From positions 1 to 54,655 of the forward strand of contig JACZJL010000064.1 of NCBI GenBank assembly GCA_014860585.1: DNA of 54,655 bases. The letters are read 5' to 3'. The translations under genes were made by a program, and so were the position numbers. Of the stretch, positions 25,835 to 33,744 are shown in pieces; the first letter of the stretch is position 1, and each line of letters starts with the position of its first letter. The notes beneath the pieces are model-generated. The model saw nothing but the letters and a program-made list of their open reading frames with translations. It did no database searches and was not told the origin of the DNA. The stretch is from Bacteroidales bacterium. Lineage in GTDB: Bacteria > Bacteroidota > Bacteroidia > Bacteroidales > 4484-276.

Positions 25835-26917
25835 ATGACAATGAAAAAAATAATTTATTTAATGATTGCGCTGATAGGATTTAGTCTATTCAGTGCCTGC
25901 GAAAAAGAAACGAAAGATCCCGTGCTTGATATGTCCAAAGCTACAAAACAAGCTTTTACCAATCCTGAAGGTGGCGCCCAGTTTATCCTTACACAGGAAC
26001 TGGCAGATAGTATATTGACCGAAATTACCTGGTCACCTGTATCTTATCCACTCAGCGATCTTCAATTTCCGACTTATGTCATGCACATGGATCTTCCTGA
26101 CAGCAGTTTTAAAAATAAAAGAGAGCTGGTAAGTACATCGGAAACAAAATTTTCGATTACTGTGGGCGAAATGAACAGCAAGCTTCTAAGCATGGGGCTT
26201 GAACCTGATGTGGAAAGTGCTGTTGAATTCAGGATAGTCAGTTTTTTAAACACAAGTTCCACATACTCTGAGTTATATTCTGAGACGTTGACTTTACTTT
26301 TTACTCCATTCTTAACCGAAGTTTCAGCTGCAATGCTTTGGGTCCCGGGTGATTACCAGGGATGGAATCCTGCTGCTGCGCCAAATGTCTTCGATTTTGA
26401 TGGCGATGGCGTTTACAACGGTTATGTTTATTTCCCTGAAGGTGGCACTTTCCAGTTTAAGTTTACATCTGATCCCGATTGGGATCATACCAATTATGGA
26501 GTTGGTGCAACCCCATTCGAGTTAAGCACAGATCCGGGCGCTGGAAATCTCGAGGTTCCGGGACCCGGTGGATATCAGCTCGAGATTGATGTCAATAACC
26601 TGACCTGGAACTATGGAGATGGAGTACAGAACTGGGGGGTGATTGGCGAATGGCTGGCGTGGTCCTCTGATATTGATATGGTGTATGACATTACCAATCA
26701 ACAGCTGTCTGTGACAATCGAAGACATCCCGGCTGCTGCCAACCAGCGGTTCAAATTCAGGGCAAATGACGATTGGGCTGTCAACCTGGGAGCAAAAGAC
26801 CCTGATGACGGAACACTCGTACAGGGTGGAGCCGACATTCCGATTCCGGAAGGAGGGACAATCACTTTCATTTTGCGGTTCACAACACCTGAACCCACTT
26901 ATGAGATTATCAAATAG
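25835..26917 (+). CDS. SusE-like surface glycan-binding lipoprotein
   Basis: About 360 residues. The start is ATG 25835 or 25841 (MTMKK or MKK). The lipoprotein signal ends FSAC, and an acidic EKETKD follows the cysteine, suggesting surface export. An N-terminal SusE-type immunoglobulin-like domain carries FTNPEGGAQFILTQE and ITWSPVSYPLSD, which is typical. Two starch-binding-like domains follow (ALWVPGDYQGWNPAAAPNVF and WGVIGEWLAWSSDIDM), as in the SusE/SusF group. It would bind galactan and help hold substrate near SusCD. It lies 13 bases after susD and is followed by a terminator-like hairpin before the GH53 genes. Confidence 0.85.
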   Translation: MTMKKIIYLMIALIGFSLFSACEKETKDPVLDMSKATKQAFTNPEGGAQFILTQELADSILTEITWSPVSYPLSDLQFPTYVMHMDLPDSSFKNKRELVSTSETKFSITVGEMNSKLLSMGLEPDVESAVEFRIVSFLNTSSTYSELYSETLTLLFTPFLTEVSAAMLWVPGDYQGWNPAAAPNVFDFDGDGVYNGYVYFPEGGTFQFKFTSDPDWDHTNYGVGATPFELSTDPGAGNLEVPGPGGYQLEIDVNNLTWNYGDGVQNWGVIGEWLAWSSDIDMVYDITNQQLSVTIEDIPAAANQRFKFRANDDWAVNLGAKDPDDGTLVQGGADIPIPEGGTITFILRFTTPEPTYEIIK

Positions 26918-26956
26918 AACAGGTTGACTATATTGAGGTTAATTCAACTATTAACG

Positions 26957-26990
26957 AAAAGCCTCTCCATCTGTTTGGGGAGGCTTTTCC
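26957..26990 (+). terminator. Hairpin terminator between the SusE-like and GH53 genes
   Basis: AAAAGCCTC (26957-26965) pairs with GAGGCTTTT (26980-26988) around a 14-base loop and ends in TTTT. It lies 40 bases past the SusE-like stop and 51 bases before the GH53 ATG, so it may partly separate transport and enzyme transcription. Confidence 0.65.
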
Positions 26991-27040
26991 ATTTACTCAG
27001 GCATTTGATGGGAAAATGATTACTTTTACGTTCAAATTTA

Positions 27041-28747
27041 ATGATGAATAAGATGCAAAAATTCTATTTCATTTTTTTTCTATTAATGGCTAAATGTCTC
27101 ACAGCGCAGACTTTTTACCTCGGCGCCGACCTATCATACGTCAATGAAATGGAGGACTGTGGGGCTGTGTTTTACGAAAATCAGCAGGTCAAAGATATTT
27201 TCGCGATCTTTAGCGATCACCAGGCCAATATTGTCCGGTTTAGATTGTGGCACACGCCCACCTGGAGTGATTACAGCACGCTGGAAGATGTGAAAAAATC
27301 AATAGCACGAGCAAAAAATGAAGAAATGACTGTGCTGCTCGATTTCCATTATTCCGACACCTGGGCTGATCCGGCAAACCAACTTATCCCCGCTGCATGG
27401 AATGAAATCACAGACCTGGAGGTACTTGGCGATTCTCTTTACAACTACACCTATAACACGCTGGATCACTTGCAGCAACTGGGATTACTCCCTGACATGG
27501 TGCAGATCGGCAATGAAACCAACGGCAATATTTTAGTTAAAGCTGGCGAGCCGCTTTATCCTCTTGACTGGGAGCGAAATATTTTTCTTTTTCAACGCGG
27601 GATAGCTGCAGTTCAGGCCATCAATCAAACCTATGGAGTTGATTTAAAAACAGTGATCCACATCGCCCAGCCCCAAAATGCTTTCTGGTGGTTCAACTAC
27701 GCCATTAGTCATGGTTTTACAAATTATGACATCATCGGTATTTCCTATTATCCCGGCTGGTCGCTGCATGATAATATCCGCAGCGCGGCAGCGATCGTTG
27801 GGAAGATGAAAGCCACTAACCAAAAGGAGGTGATGATTGTCGAAATCGGTTACCCGTGGACTTTGGCCTGGGAGGACAACGCATCCAATGTTTTGGGCAG
27901 TTCCAACTTTTTGAAAACCTTTGGCAATGCAACCTCAGATGAAATTCAGCGGGATGTGCTGACTGAGTTTTCGTGGCTGGTTAAAGAAAATGGCGGTTTG
28001 GGAGTAATTTACTGGGAGCCTGCATGGGTTTCAACTTCTTGCTCAACCCAATGGGCAATTGGCTCGCACTGGGAAAATGCCACTTTTTTTGATTTTGAAA
28101 ACAACCTGCACAAAGGTATCGGTTTCCTCGATTATGACTATTCGATTATGCCCGCTGCGCTCGATTCGCTTGAGGTGACTTTCAAAGTAGACATGACCGA
28201 CGTGGACACCACCAATGGCGTTTTTGTAACCGGCGATTTTACAGGGGTAAACTGGCAATTCAGGCAGATGCATCACATCGGGCAGAATGTTTTTGAATTT
28301 AGCCAGAAAATCCCAGGCAGAAGCATCGGCGCCTACATATTTCAAAACAAAGACGACTGGAACACGCAATCCCAGGAAACAGTACCTGCTCCATGTGCAT
28401 TAATGTGGAATACACACAGGGAATATGTCGTCAAAAATGAAGTTGTGGAATTTGCTTTCAAGTGGGGAACATGCGACAACATCAGCGGCTTGTCGGTTGA
28501 TGAAAGGTTGATGAATCAAGTGCAACTATTCCCCAATCCGGCCACTAAATCCTTCCAGTTGAAATCCGCCAAAAACATCAGCAGAATAGAAATTTCAGAC
28601 TTATTTGGCCGCACCTTAAAATCCATTCCCGTCGAAAATTTGATGAATATCGAGGTTAATGTTTCGAATCTTAATTCCGGAATTTATCTAATTCATATTT
28701 ACACCGAAAATTCATCATCAACCACTCATAAATTGCTGTTAAAATGA
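27041..28747 (+). CDS. GH53 endo-beta-1,4-galactanase with T9SS sorting domain
   Basis: 568 residues; start codons at 27041, 27044 and 27053 are all possible. A signal peptide ends CLTAQ (residue 23). The GH53 catalytic domain (about 24-380) has YLGADLSYVNEM, VRFRLWHTP, DFHYSDTWADP, the acid/base Glu159 (QIGNETN) and the nucleophile Glu268 (MIVEIGYPW). A small beta-sandwich at about 385-485 (VFVTGDFTGVNWQFRQM) resembles a starch-binding or early-set module. A T9SS sorting domain (LFPNPATKSF ... GIYLIHIYTE ... HKLLLK) ends the protein. It would cut beta-1,4-galactan in type I arabinogalactan outside the cell. It overlaps the next GH53 gene by 4 bases. Confidence 0.93.
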   Translation: MMNKMQKFYFIFFLLMAKCLTAQTFYLGADLSYVNEMEDCGAVFYENQQVKDIFAIFSDHQANIVRFRLWHTPTWSDYSTLEDVKKSIARAKNEEMTVLLDFHYSDTWADPANQLIPAAWNEITDLEVLGDSLYNYTYNTLDHLQQLGLLPDMVQIGNETNGNILVKAGEPLYPLDWERNIFLFQRGIAAVQAINQTYGVDLKTVIHIAQPQNAFWWFNYAISHGFTNYDIIGISYYPGWSLHDNIRSAAAIVGKMKATNQKEVMIVEIGYPWTLAWEDNASNVLGSSNFLKTFGNATSDEIQRDVLTEFSWLVKENGGLGVIYWEPAWVSTSCSTQWAIGSHWENATFFDFENNLHKGIGFLDYDYSIMPAALDSLEVTFKVDMTDVDTTNGVFVTGDFTGVNWQFRQMHHIGQNVFEFSQKIPGRSIGAYIFQNKDDWNTQSQETVPAPCALMWNTHREYVVKNEVVEFAFKWGTCDNISGLSVDERLMNQVQLFPNPATKSFQLKSAKNISRIEISDLFGRTLKSIPVENLMNIEVNVSNLNSGIYLIHIYTENSSSTTHKLLLK

Positions 28748-29856
28748 AAAGGTTTCAAATCTCAATTTTTATCACACTGATTTTGGCAACTTTTGGTTGT
28801 CAGAACGAAACAGCGAAAATCTACCTCGGCGCCGACCTATCTTACATCAACGAAATTGAAAGTTGCGGTGGCGTTTTCCGGCAAAATGGAGAGCCTATTG
28901 ACCCCTTTAAACTGTTTAGTGAAAAAGGAGCAAACATTGTCAGGGTAAGGCTCTGGCACACCCCTGAAATCAATGAATTTTCAGGATTGGAGGATGTCAG
29001 TAAAACAATCCGTCGGGCAAAAGATACCAAGATGGCGGTACTGCTCGATTTCCATTACTCCGATACCTGGGCAGACCCGCAGCATCAGGTTATTCCAAGG
29101 GCATGGGAGGAAGTTCACAATTTGGCTGTTTTGGGTGATTCAATGTATCAATATACCCTCAACACGCTGATTTCACTTGATCGCGATGGACTTTTGCCGG
29201 AGTTTGTTCAGGTCGGAAACGAAGTGAACATCGAGATTATGCAGCCTGCCGACAGCATGGTAGTAGATACCATCAATTGGAAACGCAATATTTTGCTGTT
29301 GAACAGAGGAATTGCAGCTGTAAATGAAGCGGCAAGATTAACCGGAAAAAATATTCAGGTCATGATGCACATTGCCCAACCCGAAAATGCCTTCTGGTGG
29401 TTCGAAAGCGCCATCGGAAATGGTTTGGCCGAATTCGATTGGATTGGACTATCCTACTATCCCAAATGGTCAACTTTTCCTTTTAACGAAATCCCCCAGG
29501 CCATTGATTCGCTCAAAAAGCAATTTGAAAAGCGGGTGATGATCATCGAAACGGCTTATCCGCACACGTTGGAAAATGCCGATTCTGCTGGCAACATCCT
29601 CGGCGAAGAGGCGTTGCTTCCAGAATTTCCGGCTACCCCCGAAGGTCAGCTCGATTACCTGGTACAACTCACCAAAAACACCTTGTCCGGAGGCGGCGAA
29701 GGGGTGATTTACTGGGAGCCGGCATGGGTTTCGTCGGATTGTCATACTCCCTGGGGACACGGCTCTCATTGGGACAATGCCACATTTTTCGATGCCCGCA
29801 TCAGCAATGAAGCGCTGCCGGCTTTCAAATTTTTTGATGCAAAACAATATCATTAA
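28744..29856 (+). CDS. GH53 endo-beta-1,4-galactanase, lipoprotein form
   Basis: 370 residues, a single GH53 domain behind a lipoprotein-type signal ending TFGC at Cys19. Catalytic residues are Glu160 (QVGNEVN) and Glu269 (MIIETAYPHT); the YLGADLSYINEI and DFHYSDTWADP blocks closely match the upstream GH53. It lacks the beta-sandwich and T9SS tail of its neighbour, so the two paralogues should be anchored in different ways: one exported by type IX secretion, one lipid-anchored. The ATGA overlap (28744-28747) shows translational coupling. Probably an endo-galactanase making oligosaccharides for SusCD, or a periplasmic/surface trimmer; which face it occupies cannot be told. Confidence 0.93.
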   Translation: MKRFQISIFITLILATFGCQNETAKIYLGADLSYINEIESCGGVFRQNGEPIDPFKLFSEKGANIVRVRLWHTPEINEFSGLEDVSKTIRRAKDTKMAVLLDFHYSDTWADPQHQVIPRAWEEVHNLAVLGDSMYQYTLNTLISLDRDGLLPEFVQVGNEVNIEIMQPADSMVVDTINWKRNILLLNRGIAAVNEAARLTGKNIQVMMHIAQPENAFWWFESAIGNGLAEFDWIGLSYYPKWSTFPFNEIPQAIDSLKKQFEKRVMIIETAYPHTLENADSAGNILGEEALLPEFPATPEGQLDYLVQLTKNTLSGGGEGVIYWEPAWVSSDCHTPWGHGSHWDNATFFDARISNEALPAFKFFDAKQYH

Positions 29857-29859
29857 GCG

Positions 29860-32226
29860 ATGACGATGAGAAAAACTTTTACCAAAACACTTCCTTTTCT
29901 GTTTCTGCTCCTTTTAACGATTGCCTGCTCTCCTCAAAAAGAAAAAATGTCCCACAGGATCAAACAGAACTTCGCTGAGGGATGGCAGTTCAGGTATGAT
30001 GCAAAAGGTGCTGAATGGGAAAATGTTACACTTCCGCACTCTGCCCGTATCGAGCCTCTGGTTGTCAACGACCAGTGGCAGGGAACCGCTCTTTATCAGA
30101 AAACATTTGAACTGGAAAATGTGACCGATAAAAAGGTATTCCTTTATTTCGAAGGGGTTATGCATGAAGCCGATGTGTGGGTGAACAGTCTGCATCTGCG
30201 CCATCACACCGGCGGTTATTTGCCGTTTGAAGTTGACATTACAAACGCCATTTTGCCCGGCCAGCAAAACCTGTTGGAAGTTAGGGTTAAAAATGAAGAC
30301 AATCCTGACATTCCCCCCGGCAAACCCTTGAAGGAACTGGATTTCAACTATTATGGCGGGATTTACCGGAACGTTTACCTGATCACCACTAACCAGCTTT
30401 ACATCACCAATGCGGTCGCCGCCAGCAAGCCCGGCAGTGGCGGAGTCTTGGTGAGGTTTGATGACATTTCCGTTGCATCTGCAAAAGGTTGGATTCAGGT
30501 TCATTTCAAGAATGAATCGAAAGCCGCTCAATGGGTGCACTTTCAGGCACACCTGACAAATCCTGATAAACCGGACTTGCAGATCACTTCAGAAAAGACG
30601 CTGATTCAACCTGAAACGGACAGTGAGCTGTCTGTGGAATTCCTGGTTAAAAATCCCCGGCTTTGGTCGCCCGGCCAGCCTGATCTTTATCAGTTGAATA
30701 TTGTCCTTAATGCCAACAATGCGCCAATGGATCAATGGAGTGAAAAGGTGGGAATCCGGAAAATTGAGTTGACGGATAATGGTTTCTTTTTGAATGGTGA
30801 AAAAATATACATCCACGGTACCAACCGCCACCAGGAATATCCATATATCGGTTACGCATTGTCCGATGAAGCGCAATACCGTGATGCCGTAAAAATAAAG
30901 AATGCCGGTTTCGATTTTGTCCGCCTGTCACACTATCCGCAGGCTGAAGCTTTTATGGATGCCTGCGATGAACTTGGCCTCATGGTGATGAATTGCATTC
31001 CAGGTTGGCAGTTTGTCGGAGGTGAAGAATTTATCGAAAATTCCCTGCAGGACTGTCGCGATATGATTCGCCGTGACAGGAACCATCCCTCGGTCATTTT
31101 CTGGGAAGTATCGCTCAATGAGACAGAGATGCCGGAAACTTTTATCAAACGAGCCACCCAGATTTTAAAAACAGAATTGCCATTCGATGGCATTTACAGC
31201 GCCGGTTGGGTTGACCATCCGGCCTTCGACCTTTTTATCCCTGCGCGTCAACACGGCAGCCCGCCTGGATACTGGAATTTTTACAAGGAAGGGAAGCGAA
31301 ATGTTTTTATTGCCGAATATGGCGATTGGGAATATTACGCCCACAATGCCGGCTTTAATCAAACAGCTTTTGCTGGGCTGAAGGAAGAGGAACGAACCAG
31401 CCGTCAACTCAGGGAGTTTGGCGAAAAACGTCTCCTGCAGCAGGCACTCAATTTCCAGGAAGCAGCCAATTCGAACCGAAAAGGAATGGCCACCATAGGT
31501 GACGCCAACTGGGTAATGTTCGATTATAATCGCGGTTATACCGACGACCTGGAAGCATCCGGGATTTCCGATATTTTCAGAATACCAAAGTTTGTCTATT
31601 ACTTTTACCAAAGTCAACGTCCACCGGAAATCATCCTGAGCCAAAACCTTTTTTCCGGGCCGATGGTAAGAATAGCCAGCTACTGGACCAAAGATTCTTC
31701 CACTGAAGTAAAAATCTACAGCAATTGCGAAGAGGTTGAATTATTGCTAAACGACTCACTAATATTAAGACAGCAACCAACAATTGACCAGTACTCCACT
31801 CATTTGTCGTATCCCCCATTCATTTTTCAGATTTCCAAATTCAAACCAGGTACACTCAGGGCTGTTGGCTTCATTGGCGATAAGCCGGTGGCAGAGCATA
31901 CTATCAGTACCCCTGAAAAAGCAACCACAATCAAACTCGAGGTTGACATCACTACGATACCCATCAGCAAAAATACTCCTGATGTGGTTTTCGTCTATGC
32001 ATTGATTCTCGATGAAAACGGAACAATCGTTCCGGATGCAGATATTAAGGTGACATTTTCAATGAGCGGGAATGGGGAATTAATCGGCGAAAATCCGGCT
32101 CTGGCAAAAGCCGGAATTGCCGCTATTGTTCTACGTACAGAAAATTTTAATCACCCGATCAAAATCTCAGCATCCGCGGAAGGATTACTAAGTGGCGAAC
32201 TGGAACTGATACCCCCGGGTGAATAA
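29860..32226 (+). CDS. GH2 beta-galactosidase-type lipoprotein
   Basis: 788 residues with a lipoprotein signal ending TIAC (Cys23). GH2 order: the sugar-binding jelly roll (about 35-180, with LPHSARIEP and DFNYYGGIYRNVYL), an immunoglobulin-like domain (about 185-300), and a TIM barrel from about 302. The catalytic acid/base is Glu421 (WEVSLNETE) and the nucleophile Glu486 (FIAEYGDW). C-terminal beta domains follow, including VDITTIPISKNTPDVVFVYALI. In this locus it should release galactose from galacto-oligosaccharides made by the GH53 enzymes, probably in the periplasm. It starts 3 bases after the GH53 stop. Other GH2 activities (mannosidase, glucuronidase) are less likely given the context. 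Confidence 0.9.
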   Translation: MTMRKTFTKTLPFLFLLLLTIACSPQKEKMSHRIKQNFAEGWQFRYDAKGAEWENVTLPHSARIEPLVVNDQWQGTALYQKTFELENVTDKKVFLYFEGVMHEADVWVNSLHLRHHTGGYLPFEVDITNAILPGQQNLLEVRVKNEDNPDIPPGKPLKELDFNYYGGIYRNVYLITTNQLYITNAVAASKPGSGGVLVRFDDISVASAKGWIQVHFKNESKAAQWVHFQAHLTNPDKPDLQITSEKTLIQPETDSELSVEFLVKNPRLWSPGQPDLYQLNIVLNANNAPMDQWSEKVGIRKIELTDNGFFLNGEKIYIHGTNRHQEYPYIGYALSDEAQYRDAVKIKNAGFDFVRLSHYPQAEAFMDACDELGLMVMNCIPGWQFVGGEEFIENSLQDCRDMIRRDRNHPSVIFWEVSLNETEMPETFIKRATQILKTELPFDGIYSAGWVDHPAFDLFIPARQHGSPPGYWNFYKEGKRNVFIAEYGDWEYYAHNAGFNQTAFAGLKEEERTSRQLREFGEKRLLQQALNFQEAANSNRKGMATIGDANWVMFDYNRGYTDDLEASGISDIFRIPKFVYYFYQSQRPPEIILSQNLFSGPMVRIASYWTKDSSTEVKIYSNCEEVELLLNDSLILRQQPTIDQYSTHLSYPPFIFQISKFKPGTLRAVGFIGDKPVAEHTISTPEKATTIKLEVDITTIPISKNTPDVVFVYALILDENGTIVPDADIKVTFSMSGNGELIGENPALAKAGIAAIVLRTENFNHPIKISASAEGLLSGELELIPPGE

Positions 32227-32282
32227 GGAACCAAGCCACTCAAACATTTGAATTTACGAAGTAGAAATTCATGACTTAGTTT

Positions 32283-32400
32283 CAGCAGGAAAATACCCTT
32301 AATTTGATTTTCAACGATTTATTTACCCCACCCCTCCCGAAGTTTCGGGAGGGGTGGGGTAAACAATGATTTTCAACAAATGGTGTTTTCTTGGTGACAC
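32283..32400. repeat. Nested-palindrome element, copy 2, with perfect 20-bp hairpin
   Basis: The outer arms CAGCAGGAAAATACC (32283-32297) and GGTGTTTTCTTGGTG (32382-32396) are inverted with 12 of 15 matching. TGATTTTCAAC occurs at 32305-32315 and again directly at 32367-32377. Between them, bases 32322-32341 and 32344-32363 form a perfect 20-bp stem with a GT loop. The outline (arms, TGATTTTCAAC words, GC-rich palindromic core) matches the element at 11195-11330. It lies between the GH2 gene and the TPR gene and may also terminate the PUL transcript. Confidence 0.8.
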
Positions 32401-32486
32401 TGTTTAGTTCAGCACAAGCTGATGAAATAAAACAGGAATTTGTTTGTTTATGAACTGCAAAAATTCAAATTAAAATTGGTGCAAAA

Positions 32487-33500
32487 ATGAATTATTTTAC
32501 GTTGTACAAATTGCTTATCCTGCTCGTATTTTTTGGTAAAGGCTGTAATTTTTCAGGGAAACCCGGCGAAGAGACACAACATCAGGATGCCCCAAAAGAT
32601 GAACTCCTTGAAAAATTTACTGAACGCATAGAAGCCAATCCCAACAACGATAAACTTTACATTGAGCGGGCCAATTACTATTTAACCATCGACGAAGTTG
32701 ATTTGGCTTTGCGTGATATCATTTTTGCCATCGACATCAACGATAAAAATCCGGATCATTATATCACTTTATCTGAGACATACCTCGCTTTGGGGAATCC
32801 TGACCGTTGCCTTGAAGGACTTGACAAGGCTCTTGAACTGGACCCCGTCAACCAGGAAGCCTTACTTAAAAAGGCGCAATTGTTCCTGATCATGCAACAA
32901 TATGACAAGACTTACGAAACAATTAAGGAACTGATCGGCATCGACAACTTCAATCCGACAGCTTACTATGTAAGAGGATATGCACTGATTGAACAAGGCG
33001 ATACAGTGGGAGCGATCAGGAACTTTCTGACAGCTGTTGATCAGAAACAGGACTACTACGAGGCCTATATGCAACTTGGAATCGTCTATTCAGTTCAGAA
33101 AAATTCACTTGCAGCCGATTACCTGTCGAATGCCATTGAACTTAAACCGGAATCACCGGAAGCGTATTACCAATTGGGTTTGTATTACCAGGAGAATGAC
33201 CATATCATTAAAGCGATAGAAACTTACAATCGTCTCAGGGAAATCAATCCTGAATACATTTTTGCCATTTACAACCTGGGATATATTCACCTGGTCTATC
33301 TTCAGGAATTTGACACTGCAATAGATTATTTTAGCCAGGTTATCCATCTTGACCCGGAACAATTCGACGCCTGGTATAACCGCGGTTACAGCTACGAATT
33401 GATGGGGAATAAGGAAATGGCAAGAAAGGATTACCTGAAGGCCCTTGAGGTTCGTGCCAATTATCCACTGGCAATTGAAGGACTAAACCGGCTGGATTAA
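32487..33500 (+). CDS. TPR-repeat protein, possibly lipid-anchored
   Basis: 337 residues. A hydrophobic N-terminus ends FFGKGC; the cysteine could be lipidated, but GKG is a poor lipobox. From about residue 40 the protein is eight or so consecutive TPRs, for example ERIEANPNNDKLYIERANYYL, YITLSETYLALGNPDRCLEG, AYYQLGLYYQEND and AWYNRGYSYELMGNKEMARKDYLKAL. TPR arrays are protein-interaction scaffolds. Nothing ties it firmly to the galactan PUL upstream, from which it is separated by the palindromic element. It is convergent with the small Fe-transport gene at 33559. Confidence 0.8.
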   Translation: MNYFTLYKLLILLVFFGKGCNFSGKPGEETQHQDAPKDELLEKFTERIEANPNNDKLYIERANYYLTIDEVDLALRDIIFAIDINDKNPDHYITLSETYLALGNPDRCLEGLDKALELDPVNQEALLKKAQLFLIMQQYDKTYETIKELIGIDNFNPTAYYVRGYALIEQGDTVGAIRNFLTAVDQKQDYYEAYMQLGIVYSVQKNSLAADYLSNAIELKPESPEAYYQLGLYYQENDHIIKAIETYNRLREINPEYIFAIYNLGYIHLVYLQEFDTAIDYFSQVIHLDPEQFDAWYNRGYSYELMGNKEMARKDYLKALEVRANYPLAIEGLNRLD

Positions 33501-33558
33501 TATGGTTTGGCCGAGATTTCTGTCGAATAACCATAAGAGCATATGCCACGATAAATCC

Positions 33559-33738
33559 TTAACCGAATGATTGCTTATTCTTTTGATGTTGTTTAATGGC
33601 GGCAATTTTGCAACCATTTTCATGACTTGAGCAACCGTTGCAGCCCCCTGATTCAGTTTTAAAGGCACTCATCACTTTATTCACTGTTACAATTATTGTA
33701 ACAAGTAAAATCAGATAGGTTATTATTTCTTGTGTCAT
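33559..33738 (-). CDS. FeoB-associated Cys-rich membrane protein
   Basis: 59 residues from the ATG at 33738 to the TAA at 33561-33559. A single N-terminal membrane helix (IITYLILLVTIIVTV) precedes a small cysteine cluster: CNGC, and a third Cys in NGC. This is the pattern of the short Cys-rich protein often encoded right after FeoB. It starts 6 bases after the feoB stop on the same strand and is probably co-translated. It may fill the FeoC-like accessory role in ferrous iron uptake, perhaps binding iron or an Fe-S cluster; that role is inferred. Confidence 0.8.
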   Translation of the reverse strand: MTQEIITYLILLVTIIVTVNKVMSAFKTESGGCNGCSSHENGCKIAAIKQHQKNKQSFG

Positions 33739-33744
33739 TTCTGT

